A DNA stretch of 64,000 bases from VBAS01 sp035318985 (GTDB lineage: Bacteria; Bacteroidota; Bacteroidia; Chitinophagales; Chitinophagaceae): the NCBI GenBank assembly GCA_035318985.1, contig DATHDP010000088.1:25342-89341 (forward strand). The letters run 5' to 3'. The notes under the pieces are model-generated. The model did no database searches and was not told the origin of the DNA. It worked only from the letters and a program-made list of their open reading frames with translations. Within the stretch, counting starts at the first letter, position 1. Each line of letters begins with the position of its first letter. Positions 46,328 through 55,277 of the stretch are shown here, piece after piece. The position numbers and the translations under genes are program-made.

Positions 46328-47134
46328 ATGATCCGCCATCAAAAATATAATGATGTAAAATTTTTCCTGGTTGCAATAGCATTTATCAGTGCATTCAATT
46401 ATTATCTCACATGGTCTAATATTAAGTTTAACTGGTTTCTTGTTTATACTTATGCCATTGATACCACACAAGGATGGCTGGCATGGTGGGCAGTGCGAAG
46501 CATCATTATTTATTTAGATAAAAAACTTCCATATGGTAACAGGCCGCTAAAAAGAATTCTTGTTCAGTTACTACTGACAACCATTACCGGGATGCTGGTT
46601 ATAATTTTATTAACCGAATTGGTAAGTTGGATCCTTCGTGGCAGACCGGCACTTGCTAATTTTTATTTCTTTGACATTTTCATAATCGTTATCTGGTTTT
46701 TTGTTATAAATGGTGTCTATATAGGGATGCATTATTATAATGAATGGCGGGAATCAGAACAGAAGCGGCTAGAAGAGAAAAAATTTAGAGCAGGAGGATT
46801 CACCGTAAAACATGGTAATCAAAATCTGTTATTGCCTTTTGACGATATACTTGGCTTTTATGCGGAAGAAGGGTACACAATTTTACTTACCAAAGAGAAT
46901 AAAAAATATTTCCCTGACCGTTCGTTGGATAAAATTGAAACTACACTGCCTGAAGAATTATTTTTCCGCCTCAACCGGCAATACATTCTTCACCGCAAAG
47001 TAGTGACCGGTTTTAAAAGAACTGGCAGCGGTAAAATAGATGTGCTGGTGAATGCCTCCGAAAACCTTCCTTCATCAATTGCCGTCAGCCGCACAAAAGC
47101 CGTTTCTTTTAAAAATTGGTTTGAAATTGATTGA
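46328..47134 (+). CDS. membrane-bound LytTR transcriptional regulator
   Basis: 268 residues from MIRHQKYNDVKFF (a GTG at 46316 is possible). Four transmembrane helices in the first ~150 residues, then a coiled segment (NEWRESEQKRLEEKKFRAGG) and a LytTR DNA-binding domain (LLPFDDILGFYAEEGYTILL..., FFRLNRQYILHRKVVTGF). No receiver domain, so it is a one-component regulator. No partner kinase is adjacent. Confidence 0.87.
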   Translation: MIRHQKYNDVKFFLVAIAFISAFNYYLTWSNIKFNWFLVYTYAIDTTQGWLAWWAVRSIIIYLDKKLPYGNRPLKRILVQLLLTTITGMLVIILLTELVSWILRGRPALANFYFFDIFIIVIWFFVINGVYIGMHYYNEWRESEQKRLEEKKFRAGGFTVKHGNQNLLLPFDDILGFYAEEGYTILLTKENKKYFPDRSLDKIETTLPEELFFRLNRQYILHRKVVTGFKRTGSGKIDVLVNASENLPSSIAVSRTKAVSFKNWFEID

Positions 47135-47311
47135 GGAATGATAGTTTTAATGGCATTTCATTCCGGCTTTTGCTACACTTCAAGCCCAAACGTAATTTTT
47201 AGCCAAATAATGGTAGCAATTCAAAGTAAATTTTGATACATCCTGTCTTAATACCGGGAGCTTTATTTGGTTTACCATGCCGCTGTGTTGTTGTTTTGTA
47301 AAAAAAATAAA

Positions 47312-48472
47312 ATGAAAAAAATATTGATTTTGGGATTGATCACAGTTTATGTGCTTTCCACATTTGGCCAGACCACAGAAAATTGTAAGCCAGAGGTAAC
47401 TATTAATGGCGCCTATTCAAAAGCCAAGGCGCTTGATTCTATTTTAAAATACTATACTCATAATATGCTACCCGGCGCTTCAGTAGCGGTTTATTCCGAA
47501 ACGGAAGGCTGGTGGACCGGGGCACAGGGTTATGCTGACCTGGAGAAAAAATTGCCTATGACCAATTGCCATTTACAATACTTACAAAGCGTTTCTAAAA
47601 GTTATATGGCCGTTGAAATATTGCAGTTAAAGGAAGAAGGTAAAATAGACCTTGATGCACCAATGACAAAGTACCTGCCGTCGAAATATAGTAAGTATAT
47701 TAAAAATGCAAGCTCTGTTACAATTAGAATGTTGCTCAATCATACTTCCGGTATACCGGAGTATAACGAAGCTCCTGGGTTTGTTTCGTATGTGATCCTT
47801 CACCCATTGCAAAATTTTTCATCTGAGGATTGTTTAAAAGGAATTAATGGGATCGATTTTCAATTTACACCCGGTTCAAAATATAAATACACAAACACGA
47901 ATTATTTATTGTTGTCATTGATAGGGGATGCAATAACCGGAGATCATGCGGCTTATATCAAAAAGAATATTTTCAAACCACTTGGATTAAACAGTAGTTA
48001 TTACGGCAAAGATCTTAACTATCTCAAAGGCTTAGCACTTCCACAATCATATTGGGATGTTTTTAATAATGGTATTGCGGTCAATGCGACTCCATTTCAG
48101 CAAATGACAGTTGCTTGTTCTAAAGGAGATGATGGGATAGTATGTACAACTACAGATGCTGTAAAATATTTAAAAGGATTAATGGAAGGAAAATTATTGA
48201 ATGAAGTATCTATGAAGGACCTGATGGAATTTGTAAAAGATGAAAAAGGAAATAAAAGATATAGTATGGGAATGATCTATTTTGACCTGGGTGGTCTTCC
48301 AGCTTACGGACACGGTGGCGGTGGTATTGGCGCAGGTTGCGGATTGCTATATATCCCTTCACATAAAGTTTATGTTTTCATGGCAACCAATATCGGCTGT
48401 TTTATTGACAGCAAGCTTTCAGCAAAAGCAGGAGAGATGCGTGATGCAATACTAATGGCGTTGCTACAATAA
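47312..48472 (+). CDS. secreted serine hydrolase of the beta-lactamase / class C family
   Basis: 386 residues from MKKILILGLITVYVLSTFGQ (signal peptide). SVSK (SxxK, catalytic Ser/Lys) occurs in QSVSKSYMA, YTN (YxN) in KYKYTNTNYLL, and HGGGG in YGHGGGGIGAG replaces the KTG box. This pattern is shared by esterases, D-aminopeptidases and DD-carboxypeptidases of this family; a resistance role is not implied. Periplasmic. Confidence 0.88.
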   Translation: MKKILILGLITVYVLSTFGQTTENCKPEVTINGAYSKAKALDSILKYYTHNMLPGASVAVYSETEGWWTGAQGYADLEKKLPMTNCHLQYLQSVSKSYMAVEILQLKEEGKIDLDAPMTKYLPSKYSKYIKNASSVTIRMLLNHTSGIPEYNEAPGFVSYVILHPLQNFSSEDCLKGINGIDFQFTPGSKYKYTNTNYLLLSLIGDAITGDHAAYIKKNIFKPLGLNSSYYGKDLNYLKGLALPQSYWDVFNNGIAVNATPFQQMTVACSKGDDGIVCTTTDAVKYLKGLMEGKLLNEVSMKDLMEFVKDEKGNKRYSMGMIYFDLGGLPAYGHGGGGIGAGCGLLYIPSHKVYVFMATNIGCFIDSKLSAKAGEMRDAILMALLQ

Positions 48473-49087
48473 TTTTTGATGAAAACCAGCATGTCTCTTT
48501 TAAAAATCTGGCGAAAAAAATAATACAATTGTTAGTTCATTCACCAGGCAGTGGGTTGATTCTTTGCACTTGTATGATTCACTTGCAAAAAATCATAAAA
48601 TCTTACAGGAATTATTGCCCATAAATTTTTTGCTCTAATGATATATGTGCAAATATGGATAATTTTCATCCCACCTTTTTTCCTGTCTATCATTCAGAAA
48701 GTCACAGAAAAGTAAAGAGATTATACAATTCAAATAAGCTATGAATTTTTGCTACAAAGTCTCGACAAAAAATCATGTTATGAGTCGAGCTTAGGGTTAA
48801 ATAGCTGGTGGTTAAATTGTTTATACATTCATAGGTTCACTGTAAAATAAAATGAAGGTTATGGGTGATAATGACTATCTTTGACACGTTAATTTGAGTT
48901 TTACAGACTTGTAGTGAACAATCAATTTCCCTCGGATTTATTCTTTACACCTGCTTTTTCTCAAGTGCTTTTAAAATATAGGTTTTATATGAACAGTTAT
49001 GTTTTAAATCCCGACTTCAAGACTTTATTAACTATTAAATTAACTGGAGAACAAAGCCTGGGTTTATAAAAATAAAATTAATTAAAT
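48473..49087. other. 615-bp AT-rich spacer
   Basis: No gene I can support. One exact -7 box (48876-48883) about 205 bp before the next gene suggests a long leader. A 26-codon hydrophobic ORF near 48638 was considered and rejected. No strong hairpins noticed. Confidence 0.5.
48876..48883 (+). promoter_or_regulatory. possible -7 box TATCTTTG
   Basis: Exact match to TAnnTTTG in the gene-free spacer. If used, the transcript would have a leader of about 200 nt before the gene at 49088. Confidence 0.35.
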
Positions 49088-49357
49088 ATGACTACAGAAA
49101 TGATCGAAAAGTTTGTGGAAGGTAAAGGAAGAGAGGACTCAACAATTAATATTCATTTTAAAGAACGCAGTACCGTAACAGGAGTTTTCATCAGGACTCA
49201 GGATTATGGTGAATTAAAATTGAAAAATTTATGGCGCATTGTTAGTCATGCAAAAATTGATGAGTGGCGCAAAACAAAAAATATGGATCTTGCCCGCATA
49301 TTTAACGGGCTATCGTTTACACGACTTACAGAAGAACAATTGACCAATTTTAAATAA
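49088..49357 (+). CDS. small conserved-looking protein of unknown function
   Basis: 89 residues, acidic N-terminus and a compact mixed pattern (INIHFKERSTVTGVFIRTQDYGELKLKNLWRIV...). The STVTGVFI...YGELKLKNLWRIV segment looks like a small SH3/Sm-like beta-barrel that recodes a 'modifier' domain (weak inference). No signal peptide. Paired with the next gene after 14 bp. Confidence 0.6.
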   Translation: MTTEMIEKFVEGKGREDSTINIHFKERSTVTGVFIRTQDYGELKLKNLWRIVSHAKIDEWRKTKNMDLARIFNGLSFTRLTEEQLTNFK

Positions 49358-49371
49358 GTAAAGCAGTATTT

Positions 49372-49716
49372 ATGTTCTTACAAACCTGGAAAAAATATCT
49401 ACCTGTTATCATTTTACTGATGAAGCGTTCTGAAAAAGGCGAGCAGCAGGTATTGGATATGAACTTCACCGATTTTCAACGGGCAACAGGAGGCAAAAAG
49501 ACCAAGCTTACTTTTTCAAGTCTTCAGCTAAATAATGGCCGTACTAATTATGACGCCAATAATACACAACTTGCTAAAGACTTGATCGTGGTGCTACAGG
49601 AAAATGAACAGACAGGAGCAATGCTGAAGAATAAGCAATTCGAGTTTTCCGTGAATTCAAGTTATCAACTGACCATCAGGAATAGTACAGTTGCTACGGA
49701 AAAAGAACCTGTTTAA
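49372..49716 (+). CDS. small protein of unknown function, second of a pair
   Basis: 114 residues. N-terminus WKKYLPVIILLMKRSEKGEQQ has a short hydrophobic patch too weak for a clear membrane helix; the rest is soluble (LDMNFTDFQRATGGKKTKLTF...). No family recognised. Cotranscribed with the 89-residue gene; convergent with the helicase gene, which ends 7 bp away. Confidence 0.55.
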   Translation: MFLQTWKKYLPVIILLMKRSEKGEQQVLDMNFTDFQRATGGKKTKLTFSSLQLNNGRTNYDANNTQLAKDLIVVLQENEQTGAMLKNKQFEFSVNSSYQLTIRNSTVATEKEPV

Positions 49717-49722
49717 AAACGA

Positions 49723-50961
49723 TCAGCCTCTTTGTGTAAAAGCCCTGCTTTTTTTCGTTCTTGAATTTCTGCTGCTGGTTCCGTAAAAAGAATTAGTTGA
49801 TTGAACAACATCATGCATGCCCGGAGCATCAAATGAATGTGCCTTTACCACCGGGATAGTTTTCCTGATCAGCTTTTGTATATCACTTAAGAATATTTTT
49901 TCACTCCAGTCACAAAAAGAAATTGCCACACCTTTTGCACCTGCACGACCAGTTCTTCCAATTCTATGAACATAAGTTTCCGGAACATTTGGCAATTCGA
50001 AATTGATAACATGCGTCAGCTCATCAATATCAATACCACGGGCGGCAATGTCTGTAGCAACTAACACACGTGTACGTTTGTTTTTGAAATTCTCCAACGC
50101 TTTTTGCCTTGCCGATTGTGCTTTATTGCCGTGAATAGCTTCCGTACGAATGCCATTATTGTTTAGCATGCGGGCAAGTTTATCTGCCGAATGTTTCATT
50201 TGCATAAACACTAATGCTGTTTCTATTGCTTCATCTTTTAATAAATGCACCAGCAAAGATGGTTTGTTATGCTTTTCTGTATAATAAATAGATTGCTGGA
50301 TCATGTCAACCGTTGTCGCAGGCGGCGTTACTTCCACCTTTACAGGGTTATTTAAAAGCATTGCAGCCAATTGCTTTATTTCATTTGGCATAGTAGCTGA
50401 GAAAAAAAGTGTTTGCCTTTTTGAAGGTAATTTTGTGATGATGCGTTTTACATCATGCACAAAACCCATATCGAGCATTCTGTCTGCCTCATCAAGTACG
50501 AAGAATTGAATATCTCTTAAAGTAATATAACCTTGTTGCATCAGATCGAGTAAGCGACCCGGTGTTGCTACCAGGATATCAACACCACGACGAATTGCCT
50601 GCACCTGGCTATGTTGAGAAACACCACCAAAAATTACATGATGACGTAAAGGCAAGTAATGACCATAAGCACGGATGCTCTCGCCAATTTGTATTGCTAA
50701 CTCTCTTGTTGGAGTAAGTATGAGTGCTTTTATTTTATGATCTGGTTGTTCGGCATTTTGTTTCCCTTCATACATCAATTGAAGTATAGGTAGAACAAAA
50801 GCAGCTGTTTTGCCAGTGCCTGTTTGTGCACAACCAAGCAGATCTCTTTTTTGTAAAATGACAGGGATAGATTTCTCCTGTATTGGGGTAGGATTGGTGT
50901 ATCCTTCTTTGCCAAGGGCCTGTAATACAGGCTCAATGAGCTGTAAATCGTTAAATGACAC
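49723..50961 (-). CDS. DEAD-box RNA helicase (RhlE-like)
   Basis: 412 residues. Q motif GYTNPTPIQEKSIP, Walker A AQTGTGKTA, PTRELA, DEAD (VLDEADRML), SAT (FFSATMP), and motif VI HRIGRTGRAG are intact. Short basic C-terminal tail (SRNSRTKKSRAFTQRG) as in RhlE-type helicases. Unwinds RNA, probably in ribosome assembly or cold adaptation: the cold-shock gene lies just upstream on the same strand, with a 225-bp gap that may be a regulated leader. Confidence 0.93.
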   Translation of the reverse strand: MSFNDLQLIEPVLQALGKEGYTNPTPIQEKSIPVILQKRDLLGCAQTGTGKTAAFVLPILQLMYEGKQNAEQPDHKIKALILTPTRELAIQIGESIRAYGHYLPLRHHVIFGGVSQHSQVQAIRRGVDILVATPGRLLDLMQQGYITLRDIQFFVLDEADRMLDMGFVHDVKRIITKLPSKRQTLFFSATMPNEIKQLAAMLLNNPVKVEVTPPATTVDMIQQSIYYTEKHNKPSLLVHLLKDEAIETALVFMQMKHSADKLARMLNNNGIRTEAIHGNKAQSARQKALENFKNKRTRVLVATDIAARGIDIDELTHVINFELPNVPETYVHRIGRTGRAGAKGVAISFCDWSEKIFLSDIQKLIRKTIPVVKAHSFDAPGMHDVVQSTNSFYGTSSRNSRTKKSRAFTQRG

Positions 50962-51186
50962 TAAAAAAATATTTTATTTAAAAATGTGGTAAGGCTATCA
51001 ATAGTTAAATGATACTTTACCTGCCTTACGTTAAAGCTTCACTGCTTTTTGGGGGAGAAATTAAACTACACCAGAAGGGAGAGCACTAACATCAAGAACA
51101 ACAAAGCTACGATTAATAAACCAGACTTTATAGTTTATTTGTTATAACCTAAAAGGAGTTAATGACAATTACAATTATGAGATTGA

Positions 51187-51630
51187 TCAGTTAATGATCT
51201 TAACATTGACAGCCATTGGGCCACGCTGTCCCATTTCTATTTCAAAACTTACTTTATCATTTTCTTTTATTGGCGCAGTAAGATTATTAGCATGCACAAA
51301 AAGACTTTGTTGTGATTGCAGGTCTTTAATAAAGCCAAATCCTTTTTCATTATTAAAGAAAGTCACTTTTCCTTTGTGTGTAAGCTCTTCTTCGGTTGGA
51401 GGTACATATTCGGGAACGCCGATCTGAATATCTTCCAGTTTTACTTCAACTCTTTTTCTTGGATCGGGTGGGGTAGAACTTAAATTTCCATTTTCATCAA
51501 GATAAGCGATCATGTCATCGAAGTTGCCCTTCTTTGCATTTTCTTTTCGATCTTGCATTTTTTCAGCCTTATCTTTTCTTTCTTTCTGTTTCTTTTTTTC
51601 TCTTTCTTTTTTATTCCATGATTCACTCAT
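51187..51630 (-). CDS. cold-shock domain protein with charged N-terminal extension
   Basis: 147 residues. The C-terminal ~65 residues are a cold-shock domain with both RNA-binding motifs: KGKVTFFNNEKGFGFIKD (RNP1, GFGFI) and LFVHANNL (RNP2). The N-terminal ~50 residues are almost all Lys/Glu/Arg (NKKEREKKKQKERKDKAEK) and probably helical. A nucleic-acid chaperone. Upstream neighbour of the DEAD-box helicase on the same strand. Confidence 0.9.
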   Translation of the reverse strand: MSESWNKKEREKKKQKERKDKAEKMQDRKENAKKGNFDDMIAYLDENGNLSSTPPDPRKRVEVKLEDIQIGVPEYVPPTEEELTHKGKVTFFNNEKGFGFIKDLQSQQSLFVHANNLTAPIKENDKVSFEIEMGQRGPMAVNVKIIN

Positions 51631-51823
51631 GTATATTTCTTTTTAGTTTAAAATGACCGCATCTGTAAAGAAGCTTTTCGAAGTAAAAAAATAAAAACTA
51701 CTTTTTTCCGCGGATAGTTGGTGAAGATACGGCTTTAAAATCAGATGATATTTATTAATATAAACGGTCAAAGGTGAGGATAATACAATGAAGTAAATCA
51801 ATGAAATCTGAAACTTACCAATA

Positions 51824-52483
51824 TTAGCTATGAACATTTAGTTTTTTATACAAGCGATATGAATAAATACATGTAATGAGGATCACTACTGAGAGTACTA
51901 CAAATAATGTGATCATCGAAAACGTGAAAGGAGCAAAAAGGCAGATCACTGCGATAAGCAGGCCACCTCCAAAAAGTAACTTTCCTCCTAACAAATGTGT
52001 CCTTTTCCAATTTTCATCATCATTTAGCGTCCATGGTAAACGAATGCCCGCAAAGTAATTGGGTTTTATGTTATAAATATAATTACCAACAACTGCAAGC
52101 ATCAATCCTACGCCTGCCAGGATAAACCTCATACTGAATTTTATATTTCCATGAATGCTGCTGTAAATGATCAGGCAAAGAACCGCGGCAGTGAATACAG
52201 CAACAGCAAAGGCAATCCGAAATAACCTGCCTTTATTTTCCGCTGCGTATCTTTTGGGATCAATCCTATAAACTTGAGGTAATAATAAATAAACGACTGC
52301 ATTCACTGCTATTAAGATCATTATCATAGTGGTCAGCTCATTTTTACTGCCATAACGGTCAATATCACCTTTTAAATTAAAATGCATTGCTATTGTTTCT
52401 GGAAGCGTATTCCAAACAATAGCTAAGTAAATAGCAGGAGCTATGATGAATAACCAAACGATCTTTTTCATAAACTTATCCAT
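51824..52483 (-). CDS. SdpI-family membrane protein (DUF1648)
   Basis: 219 residues from MDKFMKKIVWLFII, about six transmembrane helices. The N-terminal DUF1648 signature is WNTLPETIAMHFNLKGDIDRYG; the SdpI signature is NYFAGIRLPWTLNDDENW followed by TH. In Bacillus, SdpI gives immunity to the SdpC toxin and holds the repressor SdpR at the membrane. It follows the ArsR-type gene by 2 bp, the same arrangement as sdpR-sdpI. No toxin gene is visible nearby. Confidence 0.87.
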   Translation of the reverse strand: MDKFMKKIVWLFIIAPAIYLAIVWNTLPETIAMHFNLKGDIDRYGSKNELTTMIMILIAVNAVVYLLLPQVYRIDPKRYAAENKGRLFRIAFAVAVFTAAVLCLIIYSSIHGNIKFSMRFILAGVGLMLAVVGNYIYNIKPNYFAGIRLPWTLNDDENWKRTHLLGGKLLFGGGLLIAVICLFAPFTFSMITLFVVLSVVILITCIYSYRLYKKLNVHS

Positions 52484-52485
52484 AA

Positions 52486-52749
52486 TTATTTCTTTTTTGA
52501 TTTGAATTGAAGTAACCATGTCATGATCTCATCTACAACAGTTGTATTTAGAGAATAGTAAATAAACTGTCCTTCTTTTTCAGCGATCACCAATTTGGCC
52601 TGTTTCAACAGATCCAGGTGATGTGATATGCTCGGGCCGGAGATACGGAATTTTTCTACTATCTCTCCGGCTGTCATATCCTTTTTGCGGAGCAATTCTA
52701 ATATCTCACGCCGGGTAGGGTCATTCAGGGCTTTAAATACATTATTCAT
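52486..52749 (-). CDS. ArsR-family repressor (SdpR-like)
   Basis: 87 residues from MNNVFKALNDPTRREILELL; the frame opens at 52782 in leader sequence. Winged helix typical of ArsR (MTAGEIVEKFRISGPSISHHLDLLKQAKLVIAEKEGQFIYYSL). No Cys metal site, as in SdpR. Probably represses its own operon with the SdpI-like gene. Confidence 0.9.
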   Translation of the reverse strand: MNNVFKALNDPTRREILELLRKKDMTAGEIVEKFRISGPSISHHLDLLKQAKLVIAEKEGQFIYYSLNTTVVDEIMTWLLQFKSKKK

Positions 52750-53016
52750 ATCTTTTAATTCAATGATTGTATATTTAGACAAATATCTAAATACTATTTC
52801 AAATTGCCAAATTTATTTTAACAGGAAGACAAAGTCATTATGCAGTTAACTTTCTCCAATTTTCATTAACCTTAAATAACAATCGCATTAACGATTCCTT
52901 ATCTGTTTTTTGGCACAATGGCATCTGCTTTGAATAATAGTAAGCAACCGGAAATAATAAAATGGTTTTGCAGGCTCCGGTTGCAATGCAAGACAAAAAC
53001 AATAAAATTTAATAAA

Positions 53017-53457
53017 ATGAAAAAGATCTTTACAATGTGTTTGGGCTTAGTTCTCACTGCAGCTGTTTTTGCTGCTGACAGAACACCTGATGTAACCATT
53101 ATTTCGATGAAAAAATATGAAATTGTGGTTGATGGCAGAACTTATTACAGTAACAACAGGATGTTGAATATTGACAACCTCCGCAATGGCCGTCATACTA
53201 TACAAGTGTATGACATGAGCAGCAATCGGGGATTCTCAATATTCCAAAAAAAGCGGTTGGTTGTAAGCAAGGCCTTCCAACTCAGAAATAATGATGTGAA
53301 AATCACCATTAGCCAGTTTGGCCAACTTACAATTACCGAAGACAGGTTTGGTCGTAATGACAGAAACGGTAATGACAACAGGGGTTGGGATGATCATAAC
53401 GGCGTAGATCAAAGAGATGATCATAATGGAAGAAACACCCGTGACAGAAACTTTTAA
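53017..53457 (+). CDS. secreted protein with Asn/Asp/Arg-rich tail
   Basis: 146 residues from MKKIFTMCLGLVLTAAVFAA (signal peptide); the upstream frame to 52918 is non-coding. A beta-rich middle (KYEIVVDGRTYYSNNRMLNI..., HTIQVYDMS, FQLRNNDVKITISQFGQLTI) precedes a low-complexity tail (NDRNGNDNRGWDDHNG...). Unknown function; probably periplasmic or secreted. A terminator follows. Confidence 0.65.
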   Translation: MKKIFTMCLGLVLTAAVFAADRTPDVTIISMKKYEIVVDGRTYYSNNRMLNIDNLRNGRHTIQVYDMSSNRGFSIFQKKRLVVSKAFQLRNNDVKITISQFGQLTITEDRFGRNDRNGNDNRGWDDHNGVDQRDDHNGRNTRDRNF

Positions 53458-53481
53458 TTAAAGAAGAAAACCTAGACTTAT

Positions 53482-53513
53482 AAAGCCACTTCGATTTTCG
53501 GAGTGGCTTTTCC
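53482..53513 (+). terminator. hairpin terminator
   Basis: Stem AAAGCCACTTCG/CGGAGTGGCTTT (one T-G pair), loop ATTTT, followed by TCC after TTTT; 25 bp after the stop of the gene at 53017. Confidence 0.75.
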
Positions 53514-53574
53514 TGTTAATCTTTATTTGTCCAGGAATTCTTTAATACGCACCGGGAACATATTTTAGAAATGT

Positions 53575-54906
53575 TTATTTCTTCATCCAGGTTTCCACAA
53601 CATATTTTCCGAGTTCTTTCCCCATCCTAAGCGCTGCTTCATTATCTGTGCGAAAATGAATTCCTGCATAAAATCTTGAATCTGCACAATCCTGGGCCAT
53701 TTGCCAAAATAGCTTTGCATCTGCAGGGAAAAAATATTCCATAACGGCGGCTGTTGTTCCCGCGCCTCCTGCATGGCCAGATGGATAACCTGGGAATGGT
53801 GGAGTTGTTATGAGGGGCTTATATGTAGTGTCGCATTGAACTGGTCTGATCCCCCAATATGCATATTTCGAATCAAAGATTGCGATCACAGCATCATGAT
53901 AAGCTACATTTAATACAGTGTATACACGTGAAACTGCTGGCGCATCATCACTCATGCGGTATTCAAACATTTTTTGACTTGCCAGGTCATTCCATACTTC
54001 AGGTCCATGGCTTGCCCAGTAATACGCCAGGGAACGGGAATTGAAATTTTGTTTAAAATTCTTTAACTCGTTCATATCATTTTTAAAATCGGGTGGAGGT
54101 GGTAGCCTGAACTGATCGGCTGAACGTATAACTATTGGGGTAAATAAGGGAAGGGTTATTCCCATCGGGTAAGCACCCGTCCATTTTTTTGGATCCTTGT
54201 TCATATTACCATCCCATTTTATCGCTGATCCATCCTTCTTTGCTTTTTCTATAATTTCCTTTGCCACTTGTTCGCCAAGTTTCCAACCGGCATCAACATC
54301 ACTTTGAAATTGTACTCCTGCATTGATCCGTGATTGTGAAGCAGCATGAGCCATCTGCATAATTGAATCTGTTTTTTCAGGAAAGAAGTAAACAAGTATA
54401 TATGCAGCCGCTGCGGCTGTTACTGAATGTTCGCATGGATATGAAAAAGTCAATGGAGCATTAATAACAGGTTTTACAGAGGGATCCAGTTCATTTGGAC
54501 GTTTCCTTTTATACTTTGCCTTTTCTTTCCATGCTAATATCGTTGCATCGTAAATAGCAATATTCATCCATGAGGCCGGCATGCGAAGTAGTACTTCTTG
54601 TTTTTGCGACATTAACCCTAATACAATTTGATTCCATCGGTAAGAAGGGGCACCCGCATTCCAGTATTTTATTTCCATTAACTTTATTTCATCAAGCTTA
54701 GTCATTTCTTGTTTGATAAATTGTAATTCAGCTTTTGTTTGTGCATCAGGAGGCGGAGCGACAGTTATTATTTTCTGTGGATTATCTAATAACCATGTTT
54801 TCCAATTAGCGGCTTCATAATTAGTTGACCGATGCAGTGAATTCATTTGAGCCATTACGACTATTGAAGAAAGAGTGATCACGATAGAAAGAATAACCTG
54901 TTTCAT
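53575..54906 (-). CDS. secreted tandem PAP2 / vanadium haloperoxidase-fold protein, first half degenerate
   Basis: 443 residues with a signal peptide. It contains two homologous PAP2 units. Unit 2 has the full phosphatase/haloperoxidase set: K-x6-RP (347-355), PSGH (375-378) and SR-x5-H-x3-D (410-421, YAGIHFRTD). Unit 1 has K-x6-RP (129-137) and PCEHS (His160) but in the third motif Gln199 replaces the catalytic His (SRINAGVQFQSD). The pattern therefore predicts one working and one structural half. Periplasmic acid phosphatase or haloperoxidase. Confidence 0.83.
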   Translation of the reverse strand: MKQVILSIVITLSSIVVMAQMNSLHRSTNYEAANWKTWLLDNPQKIITVAPPPDAQTKAELQFIKQEMTKLDEIKLMEIKYWNAGAPSYRWNQIVLGLMSQKQEVLLRMPASWMNIAIYDATILAWKEKAKYKRKRPNELDPSVKPVINAPLTFSYPCEHSVTAAAAAYILVYFFPEKTDSIMQMAHAASQSRINAGVQFQSDVDAGWKLGEQVAKEIIEKAKKDGSAIKWDGNMNKDPKKWTGAYPMGITLPLFTPIVIRSADQFRLPPPPDFKNDMNELKNFKQNFNSRSLAYYWASHGPEVWNDLASQKMFEYRMSDDAPAVSRVYTVLNVAYHDAVIAIFDSKYAYWGIRPVQCDTTYKPLITTPPFPGYPSGHAGGAGTTAAVMEYFFPADAKLFWQMAQDCADSRFYAGIHFRTDNEAALRMGKELGKYVVETWMKK

Positions 54907-55277
54907 AATAAATGTTTGATTTAATGTTTCTATTTAAAAGTGATTTTACAATGTTTGCTTTAAGCAAATAGGATTCTTCTGCAAGAATATCTGATTAAAA
55001 AAGACAGTTGAAGGCTCGGTCAACAAACAACAGGCTTTGGTATACAAACAACTTGGTTTCGTAAATCCAGTGGAGTTAAATTGCACTGAACAATGGAAAA
55101 ATTGGAGCGTTATGAATGTCGACTGTCATTGAAAAGTTGATTTCCATGGGATCATGCTCTTTATGTTTCAAAAAATTGATTGACTTTCTTCGGTCATTCG
55201 TTTAACATACAATCAATTCTATAGACAATAGAGTGAAAGGAGGAAGATTTACCGATATTTATCTTTATAATAGTGCG
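54907..55277. promoter_or_regulatory. divergent control region with two palindromes
   Basis: 371-bp divergent spacer between the PAP2 protein and the second LytS kinase. Contains TTTGCTT-T-AAGCAAA (54954-54968) and ATTCTT-CTGC-AAGAAT (54973-54988) only 4 bp apart; either may be an operator. No small ORF supported. Confidence 0.45.

Noticed and set aside
47168..47240. Possible small ORF after the stand-alone LytTR gene, sought because of the two microproteins elsewhere
   Set aside because: The only ATG frame there has no hydrophobic helix and no signals.
48638..48718. 26-codon hydrophobic ORF in the 615-bp spacer
   Set aside because: Short, no upstream signal and no downstream terminator; composition expected by chance in AT-rich DNA.
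51066..51131. Hydrophobic 21-codon minus-strand ORF between the cold-shock and helicase genes
   Set aside because: It would have to begin at ATA, no standard start codon is available, and no terminator or leader signal is attached.
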